A DNA stretch of 64,000 nt from positions 29,191,001-29,255,000 of the forward strand of contig JALGPY010000001.1 of assembly GCA_023055425.1 (NCBI GenBank). The letters run 5' to 3'. The DNA is from Linanthus parryae (Eukaryota > Streptophyta > Magnoliopsida > Ericales > Polemoniaceae). A program made the position numbers and the translations under genes. The notes beneath the pieces were generated by a model that searched no databases, was not told where the DNA came from, and was given only the letters and a program-made list of their open reading frames with translations. Positions 44,228-54,617 of this stretch are shown piece after piece; the first letter of the stretch is position 1, and each line of letters begins with the position of its first letter.

Positions 44228-45500
44228 TTATGAAATATATGATTGATATTGTGAATATTAATAAGGCTAAATTGCACCGGAGGTACCCATATTTTGCAAA
44301 ATCGAGCAAGTGGGTAACCAAATTTCAAAATCGAGCACTACAGGTCCCAAATTTTGGATTTTCGAGCAAGTAGGTACCCTTCCGTTAATTTTCCGTTAAT
44401 ATTGGACGGGAAATTATAAATAGACTTTGTACCCCTTATTTTCACCTCCATTTTTTTTTTAAATACAAGTTTTACTAAAAATATCTAAAAAAAGTAGAAA
44501 TTTTAATTTAGTAATTTGATATATGTAAGATAATGCAATATATGTTATCAAAATTACATATTTTTACATCATTTCAAGATATGAAATATGTTTTTAATAA
44601 CACATATTCGTCAATCTTAAAGTCTTCAATTTTTTAATAGTGTTGAAAAAGAATCTTGAATTTCATAATTTCACATGTCCTTTTCAAAAAAAAAAAAAAA
44701 ACCTTTTCAAAAAAATAATTTCACATGTATTTTTTAAGAAATAATAACATACAAGTATCTTTTTACTTTTTATACAATATTCTCTATATTTGCGTGAAAA
44801 ATACAAATCATTACAATAAAAAAACTACTTAAGAATGTTAGGTGTCAACTCTTGTGTTTAAGTGTCAACTCTTGTGTTAGTTGTTAAAATGCACAAATAT
44901 ACTTGTATGTTATTGTTTTATTAAAAAAATACATGTGAAATTATGAAGTTTTTAAATTTTTTTAAAACTGTTAAAAAAAGTTAAAGACTTTAAGATTGAC
45001 GGATATATTTTAATAAAAATATATTTCATATCTTGAAATGATGTAAAAATATGTAATTTTGATAACATATATTGCATTATCTTACATATATCAAATTACT
45101 AAATTAAAATTTCTACTTTTTTTTAGATTTTTTTAGTAAAACTTGTATTTTAAAAAAATTTGAAGGTGAAAATAAGGGGTACAAAAGTCTTTTTATAATT
45201 TTCCCTCCAATATTAACGGAAAGTTAACGGAAGGGTACCCACTTGCTCTAAAATTCAAACTTTGGGACCTGTGGTGCTCGATTTTGAAATTTGGGTACCA
45301 ACTTGCTCGATTTTGCAATATATGGATACCTACGGTGCAATTTAGTCTATTCATAAAATATTGTATTACCATATTTGGATGATACTGATTGACCTCCACA
45401 CTCTATATAAAGGGTGGTTTGGTGGAGAATAATACACATTTGATATTCATCCTACATTGCCTCTCTCTTTACTATATTCTCTATTGTTGAGTTCACAACA
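44228..45500 (+). repeat. 3' LTR of element K, interrupted
   Basis: TGTTATGAAATATATGATTG to TTCACAACA. The LTR is split by a 1081-bp inverted-repeat transposon at 44267-45347. Without it and its 9-bp duplication the LTR would be about 183 bp, against 164 bp for the 5' LTR. The extra bases lie mainly near the 3' end (TTTACTATATTCTC). Confidence 0.88.
44267..45347. mobile_element. Mutator-type MITE with very long terminal inverted repeats
   Basis: Ends are GGCTAAATTGCACCGGAGG (left) and the complement GACTAAATTGCACCGTAGG (right). The inverted similarity extends over roughly 400 bp on each side, including blocks such as ATTGCATTATCTTACATATA. Almost the whole element is therefore a hairpin. Flanking 9-mers TATTAATAA (44258-44266) and TATTCATAA (45348-45356) match at 8 of 9. 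A 9-bp duplication plus long TIRs indicates a non-autonomous Mutator-like element. No ORF. Confidence 0.85.
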
Positions 45501-46440
45501 TAAATGACAGATTAATTCATGATTTCTTACAAACCGTGAATCTACATCGATCTTCAGGAATATGACAATAAAAAAATAGATTTTCTCATCTGAATTAAGC
45601 TGGGAACTTCCAACTGAAGTGCTATATGCTAATACAGATCCAGTTCAGGGCTGTTACCTTGCTCTAAATATTCCTCTCCTTTTCGTTTTTGTTTTATTTT
45701 GAAAATATTTGCATCCTTTTATTTTGTGTGAATCTCGTTAGCCCACAACCTATGACTCAACTCTGATGCCGGGGAAGGGCCGGAGATGCAGTCAACCTAG
45801 ACCACAAAGAAGCTACTACTTTTTGATTGGGTCGTGGATGATTGGGCTTACAGCCCACTTCTTGAATAATGTTCATTCAATGTCTAAAAAAAAAGTGAAA
45901 AGTAACCAAAGACATGGTACAAAATAACTACTATGATCCTCAAAAGCTTTGACTCCGTTTGTCTGGAAGTGAAAACGTTTTCTCTACAATCATTTTATGT
46001 GGTTGGTTTAATCTTAAAAAAATACTTTACTTTGTGGATAAGATAAATATAGACTAAGATATTTTAACAACAAAATAGTGTTAGCTTCTTGGCTCAATAC
46101 ATATGTTTTTTCTAAATGATCAGGGTTATAATTTAAAATTTAGGCTAAACTCCTTTAATTATAAACCTTGTAAATGATATTACATATAAATAATATAAAT
46201 ACAGTGTTAAAATAGTAATATGATTGTGGATTTCAGGTATATCGTTCCATAATGGGAACAATATGACAGTGATTAAAAAGTTCAAGTTGGATCAAGTGGA
46301 TGTTTAGGACTTAGCCCAAACGACTAGAGAGAGTCTCATAGAGTTAGTTATATTATACAGGAATCATACGATGTAGCTAATGGTGCCATCATAATCACCA
46401 ACAAATCATTCCCATTAAAACAAATATTGGTAGTAAGATT
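45501..46440. other. Unassigned flank right of element K
   Basis: Contains a short exon-like open stretch at 45591-45670 (ELSWELPTEVLYANTDPVQG) without other gene context. The rest is AT-rich sequence with no recognisable element ends. The LINE begins somewhere near 46441. Confidence 0.35.
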
Positions 46441-46552
46441 TTGAGCAAAAGAATTAAAACGTCTAGAAAGTCCTCTCTAGCTTCTAGAGAGAGAAAGCGT
46501 TCTTGCGTCTAAGCAAGTTTCTCGTCCTTGTTCAACCAAGGTAATCTGTGAC

Positions 46553-48134
46553 AATGAGTTTGATGATGAGAATGGCCTAATGGAAAGTCTGAAGCAAATA
46601 GAGATTCAATCAGATGGAGAGCTAGAAATCGAGCTTAGTGATAAAGAGGTCGATTCACGGCTGGAAGAAAGTGAACGGAGCCTCATTGGTAAGGTTCTCT
46701 CTCCTGAACAACAAAACTTAACTGGAATTAAGAGAACCATATTTGAAGTCTGGGGCAAGCGTAGGGAACTAAAAGTTGAGCATGTGAAAGGGAACTTCTT
46801 TCAGGTTTTCTTCTCTGTGGAGAAAGACTTGGTGAGAGTTCTATAGGGGAGGCCATGGTTTTTCAAAAACAATATGATTTTGCTTGAGAAGTGGAGGCCT
46901 TTTGAAGATCTAAAAGAAATTTCTTTTCAGTTCTCCCCCTTTTGGGTCCAAGTTTGGAGCCTGCCATCTTTATTCTTCACTGAGACAATTTTCAAGAAGA
47001 TTGGTAGCTCGTTTGGAGAACTCATATCATTCCAAATACCAGAAAAAGCAACAAGCGATGGTAGATTTACAAGATTGAAGGTAAAGCTTGATATAAAAAA
47101 ACCACTCCCTAAGGATGCCAGGCTCAAGTTGCGTGGTCAGAACCTAATGAAGGTGGATTTCAAATATGAGCGGTTGCCTAATGTTTGTGAGTTCTTTGGT
47201 ATCCTTGACCACCTCCTTAGTTCATGTTCTGCACAGGGTTCGGTGGAGCACTCGGGTTGTTTTGGAAGCTGGCTGAAAGCCAAATCCCCTGTAGAAATGT
47301 GGGGAATTGGACATGAGAAGCATGAAGTAAGTGGGACAAAGAAGCTTTGCTCAGATTCTGATGCTTTGAAAGCTTTGGCGGTGGATTTGCCTCCATCAAA
47401 AGTGCAGCAACGAAAGGAAATCTTTGTGCCACCTTCACTGGTTGTTGGAAAAGAGCAATCGTCGCCGGTGCAGGAGAAGGCAAAATGAGTGGCTATTGTT
47501 CCAAGAAGCGAGAAAAACCAGACCTTGGAATCTGAATTATCAATCAATAAAGATTCTTTGGAAAAAGAATTCCAAAAGGAGTTGTTGGCGGGCTGTGAAA
47601 AGCTAAATAACTTTTTTAAACTACACAAGAAAGAGTCCAAAACTTCTGGGCCTATTCTAGGCGAGTGTGGGCCTCCTGCATCTACTGGATTGGTCAGCCC
47701 AGTTGAGTTTAACTCAACGTTTGAGCTCAACAACCATTTAAGCAAGGGTAATTTGGCCTCTTCAATTGGTGAGAAAGAAATAGATGGAACCCTGGTTCTT
47801 CTCTATCAATATATATTTCTTGCCGTTTGATCAAAAATAATGACTGGGTCTCCAGAAGGAACCCTATCTAGAAAGAATGCGGAGCGAGATTTGGTTCAAA
47901 AGAGATCGAAAAAATGGAAAAGGCTTGCTCGAGAGCAAGGTTCGATCGCGACCAGTGTGCCAGAAAAATAAGAGAAGTCTAAAGAGAAGGGAGGAGGATA
48001 TGATGGAGGTAGATGATGTTTCAGAAGGTATTTATGTGAAAGTTCGCAAGAGGAGGATTACAAGCTCTGAAGAGGTACAAGAAGATGGAGAGGTGGAGGT
48101 GGCCAGCCCTAAATGGCCCCAAGGGGGCCAATGA
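46553..48134 (+). pseudogene. LINE ORF1 (DUF4283 / zinc knuckle), broken
   Basis: The frame through the ATG at 46580 reads ENGLMESLKQIEIQSDGELE, then a stop at 46844 (RVL*GRPWFF). The DUF4283 nucleic-acid-binding part continues as NNMILLEKWRPFEDLKEISF and FWVQVWSLPSLFFTETIFKK. FKYERLPNVCEFFGILDHLL is a degenerate CCHC_4 knuckle (normally YERLP-FC--CG-IGH). Later in-frame parts (47489-47830 and 47877-48134) are the low-complexity C-terminal tail ending PKWPQGGQ. ORF1 protein would bind LINE RNA. Confidence 0.8.
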
Positions 48135-48830
48135 ATATCCCTTACAATTCATCAATATAAGAAGGATCTCAACCTTCATTCTCCCGAGGTATGTTTCCTT
48201 AGCGAGACAAAACAAAAGACAAGATTCATGGTTAAGCACTACTGCTAAGGTGGCCTAATTAATAGTTTTTGGATTGATCCTACTTGTAAATCTGGAGGGC
48301 TTGGAATTGTTTGGTATAATAATGTGAATGTGAAGTTGGATAAGTACAGTCACTACTTTCTCCATGTGTTAATTGATACAGCTGATATGACTTCATGGAG
48401 CTCCATTTTTGTTTATCTGAACTCAAATGATGCAGTTAGGAAGGAGCAATTGTTATTGTTGAGTGCTTATTAGCTAGCTGCAATAGTCCTACCATTTTAA
48501 GGGGGGGGGGGTGATTTTAATGACATTGTGTGTCTAGCTGAGAAGAAAGGGGTTCAAAAAGATCAGATATCTCCTGCAGTTTATTACCTCAGTTCTTTAG
48601 TAGCAATGGATTAATTTACCTTGGCTTCAAGGGATATCCTTTTACATGGTGTAACAAGAGAGACTCAAAACACTGCATAGAAGAAATAATAGATAGGTGT
48701 GTGGCTTCCGCAGAATGGCTAAGTAGATGGGGGGAAGTCTGTGCTTAGCCATGTCTATGCTGCTGGATCATATCATTGTATGCTTTTGAGAGACACAATC
48801 CCCTTTCCAAAATAATAATAAAAAAAAAAA
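48135..48830 (+). pseudogene. LINE ORF2 endonuclease domain, decayed
   Basis: LHSPEVCFLSETKQKTRFMV carries the catalytic Glu motif (F-L-SETK). FWIDPTCKSGGLGIVWYNNV and GGGDFNDIVCLAEKKG (normally GDFN-I) follow. The exonuclease/endonuclease/phosphatase fold is recognisable but interrupted by several stops; a G11 run at 48501-48511 adds a frameshift. Confidence 0.75.
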
Positions 48831-49873
48831 AGATTTCTTATTTAGATTCGATGGTAGGTGGGTTTAGAGCACATATGTGGAGATCATTGTTAAGAAGGTA
48901 TGGAACCAAAAAATAGCAGGGTGCCCTATGTTTGAACTTAATTCAAAATTAAAGCTATGCAGGCAGGAGCTTAGAAGTTGGAAATTGGAGCATGATAGAG
49001 GTCTGATGCGTTCTATTAGAAAGAAAGAAAGTGAAGCTCAGATGCAAAGAGAAAAGGGGGCTGAAGCTGACCTGAATGTGCTGCATAAGCTAGAGCTTGA
49101 GCTGGAATCACTGTGGATTGAAGAGGAAAGTTTTGGAGGGAGAAATCAAAAGAGAATTGGCTTCGAGCAGGTGACAAAGACACCATATATTTCCAAGCCT
49201 CTGAAAAGCAAAGAAGACGGCATATGCGCATTACATGTATTACTACCAAAGATGGTACCTGGTGTAGTGACTTGGATGGCATGTTTGAGGAGTTATAATC
49301 TTTTTTATACCGAGCTATTCAAGGACCAAAATAATGGTGACATGGAGATGATTTTATCTCCAGTCAAGAAAAATGCCAGCTCAAGCATGGATAGAGTTCT
49401 CACCCAACCCTTCATAGATGAACATATCAAAGTGGCTTGTTTTGAGCTAGATCAAGAGAAATCTCCGGGCTATGATGGATACACGGCTAAATTCTTTCAT
49501 AGTTATTGGCATATTATTGGTGAAAGTGTTTGCAAAGCTGTTAAGAGAACTCTTTCCTCGGGTAAAATTCTTAAACGCATCAATCTTACTCATATCGTTA
49601 TTCTACCAAAAGTGAAGAATCCTACTCATGTCAAGGACTTTAGGCCAATTAGTTTGTGCCATGTGATGTAAAAGATCTTGGAAAAAACCTGGGAAAACAG
49701 ACTTAGTCATGTGTTGGACTGCATAATTTCTAAGAATCAATCTGCCTTTGTAAATGGTAGATTGATTAATGATAACATCATGATTGCTCATGAATTGTTA
49801 CACTTTATAAAAAACAAAAGAAGTGGGGAATGAAGGTGTTATGGCTCTAAATCTTGATAAGATAAAAGCCTTT
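48831..49873 (+). pseudogene. LINE ORF2 linker and reverse transcriptase N-terminus
   Basis: A long open segment, 48877-49671. The linker with LNSKLKLCRQELRSWKLEHD and KLELELESLWIEEESF precedes the RT start: ELDQEKSPGYDGYTAKFF, ILKRINLTHIVILPKVKNPT and DFRPISLCHVM, then a stop at 49669. KILEKTWENRLSHVLDCIIS, NQSAFVNGRLINDNIMIAHE and VMALNLDKIKAF follow. The frame ends where F is inserted, before the FADD active site. Confidence 0.85.
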
Positions 49874-51837
49874 TGAAAGACAGTAATGCAGGAATAACTA
49901 CAGGATCAATACTCTAGAAGCGGGGGGGGGGGGGGGGGGGGGAGGGTGGGGTTGAATAGAATATTGCAACTTTGACAACTTGTGCTAAAAGAGTGGTTTC
50001 AAAGATGTTTATGAAGTGCAACAAGTATTTCAATGCCTTGAAATGAGTTTCAAGTCATTGGAGTTAAAACATAAAGTAAAGAGAAAGTTGAAAGTTTTCA
50101 AGGCCTTGAAATGAGTATCAAGCCCTTGAACAGAAACCTGTGTTGTGCAGTAAACAAGCAAAGTAAAAAACAACAAATTATAAACAAGAGACACAAGATT
50201 TATAGAGTTCAGTCCACTTAGACCTACGTCTCTACCTCAGGGAATTAATTCCTGTAGGATTTTCAACTCAATTCTTATTAATCAAAAGCTAAGCCTTAGA
50301 TGTCCAGCACATAGAGATGCCCTACTCTGTTACAGCTTGTGGTTCTTACTAACCTATCTAGTACCTGCTTTGGCTAACTGATTCAATAAGAATTCTTCTA
50401 TTTTTCACCTTGAACAATCCACGAGAATAAGAACTAGTAGTATTATCTAAATGATATACAAATAATGATCAGAAGAGAAGTACACTGAGAACTAAGGGTG
50501 AGTTTGGTAGACCGGTTTCTGGTGGAAAAACTGGTTTTTAGATTGTGGTGGAATTTTTTTGATTTTTTAGAGATTTTGTTTAAACCAGTGTCTTTTGGTA
50601 GTGGTTTTTAAACTAGATTAAAAACTGGAGAAATGTGTTTGGTAGTGGTTTTTAAACTAGATGATGTAGATTAAATGACAAATATGCCCTCAATTTATTT
50701 TTCCTTTATAGATTCAAGAACAACAAATGTGAGGCAAAAATTCACGATTTCATATGTTGCAACGGTTTCATGAAAGTTAACAAATTGAAGAGCAAATTAA
50801 CGATATTTTTGTCTTCCAGAAAATTAAATTTTCATACTAATTTAATAAAAAATTTAACGAAAAATTCAAACTTCATACTCAACAAAGTTCAAAAAAATGT
50901 TACTGGTACAATTGAAGCAACCATGGTACTATGAGAATGAATGGTCAAGTTGTCTACTTATAAAAATTTCTCTAATATTTGAAGGATAAAATTAAGAAAG
51001 TTTAGATATGAGTTTGGTAATATCAAGAATATATGAGGGTATTGTGGGGTTACAAAGAAGTAGGAAAAAACTGGTGCCTAAACTTGAAAAAAACTGGTTT
51101 AAAAACCAGATTTTAAACCACCCCAACCAAACAGAACATTTGGTTTTTCCACCAAAAACAAAAAAAGACCAATGTGCCAAACGCACCCTAAGTCTTCAGT
51201 GAAAATGCAGTGTTCTTCAAATGATTGAATTGAGTTATGTAGATCTAATTCTTCGTTGCTTGTCAATCCTCTTTAGTGTATGAATGTCTATGTGTATTTC
51301 ACTCTTCGAAAATCTTCAGAGTTCTCTCTTTTAAGCATCCAATTTGAATTGAAGATCTTCAGGATCTTTTTAACAAACTTTCCTAAAAGATAGCTTCAAA
51401 TCTTGACTCTTCTAACAGCTTCCTCGAATGGCTAGTTTCTCAGCATCTTCAAGGATACTGTCTTTGATTTTTTTTGGGAGTATGTTAGGAAGGTCCATGT
51501 CAGATATGAGCCAGCACAGAATCAGATCAATCAGCTCAGTTTCCTTTGCTGCAACATTCAGTTAAGGAACTAATTCCTGCAAAATAGATAACTGTATATC
51601 CCTGCAAAATCTTAGTCACACAGATAGATTAATCACAGTTTAGAGAACATAATGATTTGTATTTCATAATCAAATAACATATGATCAATCATAGGGAATC
51701 AGGAGTTAGAATAAAATCAGATGCTCCCCTTAAGTTCATGCTGAAAACTGCATTAAGTGTTTCAAACCTTTGAAACCAGTATCAAGGCCTTGAAACAGAC
51801 AAGCTGTTTCAAGCCTTTGAAACAAGCTGAACTTACA
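49874..51837 (-). repeat. 3' LTR of element F, containing a MITE
   Basis: Minus-strand LTR from TGTAAGTTCAGC (51837) to CTTTCA (49874). It is 1964 bp, or about 1270 bp after removing the MITE and its duplicated TAA, close to the 1231-bp E LTR. It contains a G21 run at 49922-49942 and CAAGGCCTTGA copies at about 50098 and 51783. Confidence 0.88.
50496..51188. mobile_element. PIF/Harbinger-type (Tourist-like) MITE
   Basis: 693 bp. Left end GGGTGAGTTTGGTAGACCGG, right end complement GGGTGCGTTTGGCACATTGG. Flanked by TAA on both sides (50493-50495 and 51189-51191), the characteristic Harbinger duplication. Internal inverted stretches around AAAAACTGGTTTTTA and TGGTTTAAAAACCAG extend the hairpin. 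No transposase ORF, so it depends on an autonomous relative. Confidence 0.85.
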
Positions 51838-51849
51838 ATATCCCTCTTC
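51838..51849 (-). other. Polypurine tract of element F
   Basis: The minus strand reads GAAGAGGGATAT directly before the LTR start TGTAAG. The flanking GGTTTTGTCTTTCAT is shared with element B at 29547. Confidence 0.7.
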
Positions 51850-52184
51850 ATGAAAGACAAAACCTAAATCTTTGTAGGGACTGATTCTCTGCAAAATGTA
51901 TTCATTAGAGCATAGCAGAATCTATGATAGTAAACTGTAACACCAGATTTCCAAGTAATCCAACTTATTTCAGCAAATAAAACAGTAGCAATGTCCAGCA
52001 AACCCTAGTGATCTAAATCAGATCTCTAAGCCAGATAAAACTACTAAGAGTAAACAAAATAAACACCTAAATTTCTCTCCCTTTTCACTTTCATAAGAAA
52101 AAGTGAGAAAATGTTGGATAAATGTTTGGAAAACTGAGATTTTTTTTTAAAATGATAGAAATTTTTAATACTTTGAAGAGAAAT

Positions 52185-53900
52185 TCACGGCCTTGAAAAT
52201 GATAGAAATAAGAGACAAGAGTTAGGGGGTTGGGTCTCCATCTCCCTTTGGCTCAACATCTTCACCTCCACTGTCTTCTTCATCATCCTGAGCACCTTGT
52301 TCCTCTTCCTGAACAGTCTTAGTAGCACTACATGAATCCACATCATCTTCAAATATGTCTCCATCAATCAATATCTCTGGAATGTTGGTTTTCTTCTTTT
52401 TCTTCTTAAATTCCTTGAGCAACATCCCTGAGTATGGACTGTCAGCATCCTCTTGTTCTTGATCTTCATCTCCTGGTTCTTGAACTACCTTTTTCCCTTT
52501 GTCCACCACCCTGTATCCTCATCCTGAGTTGTATACTCACTGAACAAATCTCTGGTTGAACCTTCTGCATCATTCTTTGATCCTTAAGCAGCGTGAGACA
52601 CTTCTTCTTCCACATGCAGCACATTGATGCTTTTGAAAATGCTTTCAACCATGTATTTCATTTGCTTGAATTGAGTGCCAAACTCATGCCGATTTTCCTT
52701 TAGTTCATCCATATCTTTCTCAAGATTTTCAAGTCTTTGAACCACCATGCAAAGGTCTTGAGACTGTAAGGGTAGGTTTCGAAGTTGATGTCAAATCCTT
52801 GGGTTTGGGAAACTTCTTGGACTTCAAATCCTATTCAGACAGATTATAGTATAACTTCCATACACCCTCACTGGTTTTCACAACGCCATTTCTCTCAAAT
52901 GCCTTCTTATCAAGCATGGCAAAACAATTGGTAATGGTTTCTTCTCTGTCACTAGTAATTTCAAAGTGTAGAAAGAAAGCAGAAAGAATATTAGCATAAG
53001 GCAAAGGGTGCTTTCTTTCCTTAGTCTAGGAGTAGAGCATGTGTTCCATAACAATTGTAGGAAGATCAATCTCATATCCATGTATGAAAAATACATCAAA
53101 TATAACACCCTGTCAGTGATCAACTCTTTTGAATTCTCTCTAGGAACTACACATCTCATCAAAATGGTAGACATGATTTGGCTTCAACAATAGCACATAG
53201 TGTGTCAACTTTTTAGAGGAGGTAGAGACATTAGGTAGAAATAATTCTTCCTTAGCCAGTTTCAAGGCTTCAGTCTTGTTGGGATGGTTTTCTGTGTTAT
53301 ATCTCTTAGGACACCCTAAAACATTGGCAAACTCTGAGTGATCTAGCTCCATTGCGATCCTGGAAACTTTGGATTGAATCACCAAGTTAATAGCTGAGAG
53401 TAGTTTCATGTTTATATAGAAAAGCCTAGTAAGCCTAGATACGCCATTTCAAGAGGGTTTAAAGCTTTCCATAGAGAATTTTTCTTCAGCCTCTTAACAC
53501 ACTCTAGATCCATGGTTTTCAACATGTTAACACTAACCATGCTACAATAGGCTACTTTTCCAGTGGCAAAACCATCTAACCATTGTCCTCTAGAAGTTTG
53601 AGAAATAAACCACTTGGTCGAAATAACATATTTCTTACCAGGGGCCTGAGGCTTTTCTAAATAGAGCTGTAGTTCTTTCCCAGTGATTTTCTCTTGCTCT
53701 TCCTCTACAACCTTTTCTTTTCCTTTGTCAGATTTTGTAGGCTTCTTCTTCTTCAACTTCTTTGGACTGGCAACCTGTTCTTCTGGCTATTTCTCAGGAG
53801 CAGATTGGTCTATATTCTTCATCTTCTTGCTAGAAGTTGGTGTCAGATATTTCTTGCTTTTTTCTTTGGAGGAGAAGAAGTTCTTTCTTCACTTGGAGTT
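52185..53900 (-). pseudogene. Element F extra ORF after pol, broken
   Basis: Homologous by order to the element B extra ORF. 53412-53756 reads KKYVISTKWFISQTSRGQWL, ATGKVAYCSMVSVNMLKTMD and VKRLKKNSLWKALNPLEMAY. 53140-53409 reads SEFANVLGCPKRYNTENHPN, and the next segment continues toward the TILMRCVVPRE block. The acidic, Lys-rich tail ends near 52222 (DNIPEILIDGDIFED-type). The KWF, VAYCSM, LWKALNP and LGCPKRY motifs correspond to EWF, VALCSM, VWKVLNP and LGIPRKY in B. A cellular function is unknown; SIRE ORFs in this position are often called envelope-like. Interrupted N-terminally by element G. Confidence 0.75.
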
Positions 53901-54548
53901 TGTAGATAGTGAATTCTGAGTAGATCAACCATCGTCCACGTGGCAGCCATCCAACATACCTAGTGGTACTCCGCATACACACTATCATATCTCCTCTGAT
54001 TCGCATATTCTTATATGCGATCTTATCCATATGGGGGCTGCGAGATAGGGTCGTCCGCGATACTAACCGCGCGGGAGTTTTATGGACTTAGTGGCTTGGA
54101 GGCTAGAGTAAGGAACGTCGTGCGTGAGCAACAACCACGCTCGCGCGCGACCCTTGGTAACTGTCTGAGAGATTTAATGACCACGTATCCCATAAATGCG
54201 GCCGATCGTGTAACGGTCTATACTTATGCTGATGATCGTGTAATGTGCCCTATATATACGGTCAAACGTGCCGTTACGTGGCGGATATTAAGCTGCCATT
54301 CACGGGTGCATTAACCTCTCATAACGGTCACTTCCCCACTATATATAGGAACGTTTGCCTCCTATGGAAACTCTCTAATCTCTCTCGGATCTTTTTCTTG
54401 TCACTATACTGTCTCTGTCTCAAGAACAGTTGACCATTTCTTACTCTTCCCCTACTCACTACCCTCAATCTCTCCGTGTTCTATTCTTGTTCTTGTTTCC
54501 TGTTACAGGTGTACACTTGGATCTTCCTCTAGGATTTCCTTGTACACA
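53901..54548 (+). repeat. 5' LTR of element G
   Basis: Starts TGTAGATAGTGAATTCTG, the same as 63005 onward. Two TATA-like stretches are visible (TATATATA at 54251-54258 and 54340-54347). The second, followed by GGAACGTTTGCC, is better placed for a core promoter. The end (TTCCTTGTACACA) is set by the PBS, since the other LTR is truncated. Confidence 0.85.
54340..54347 (+). promoter_or_regulatory. Candidate TATA box in element G LTR
   Basis: CCCCACTATATATAGGAACG, about 200 bp before the PBS. Confidence 0.45.
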
Positions 54549-54549
54549 T

Positions 54550-54567
54550 TTGGTGAACCCGACGTGA
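54550..54567 (+). other. Primer-binding site of element G
   Basis: TTGGTGAACCCGACGTGA follows the LTR end. It has the TGG start and length expected of a PBS; the tRNA cannot be named securely from memory. Confidence 0.6.
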
Positions 54568-54617
54568 ACATCAACCTTCCACAACCTCAACAAATCAGCC
54601 TAGAAAACCCAGTAATC

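Larger units (their letters stand above)
15372..45500 (+). mobile_element. Element K: Ale/Retrofit-like copia, host of a nest
   Basis: Outer element of a nest. The left LTR (15372-15535) and right LTR (44228-45500, itself containing a DNA transposon) share TGTTATGAAATATATGATTG, the TATA region and the CACAACA end. Identical 5-bp duplications TAAAT lie at 15367-15371 and 45501-45505. Its own internal sequence survives as 15536-16212, about 32520-32635 and 40989-44227. The 3' leader (around 43990-44227) has the AAGGTTTTTATGCC / CAAGGTTTTAACGAG phrases and AAGGGGGAG tract typical of Ale/Retrofit-type elements. Confidence 0.88.
46441..49873 (+). mobile_element. L1-type LINE, 5' part, cut by element F
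   Basis: Plus-strand non-LTR retrotransposon with ORF1 (DUF4283 and CCHC) followed by ORF2 (endonuclease and the beginning of RT). The left end is estimated from where the pyrimidine/purine-rich leader starts. At 49873 it is cut within the RT by SIRE-like element F. The rest of RT and any poly-A tail are not in the window. Confidence 0.85.
49874..53900 (-). mobile_element. Element F: SIRE-like Ty1/copia, 3' portion
   Basis: Minus-strand element: 3' LTR 49874-51837 (with a MITE inside), polypurine tract, and the extra ORF downstream of pol. It is cut at 53900 by element G; the remainder lies beyond the window. LTR sequence belongs to the E subfamily (starts TGTAAGTTCA). The left flank is LINE RT. 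Confidence 0.88.

Noticed and set aside
47137..47745. Minus-strand 202-codon ORF
   Set aside because: Antisense to LINE ORF1, which carries the recognisable DUF4283 and knuckle motifs.
53683..53919. Plus-strand hydrophobic ORF
   Set aside because: The antisense shadow of the Lys-rich N-terminus of the F extra ORF (AAG/GAA repeats read backwards as Phe/Leu).
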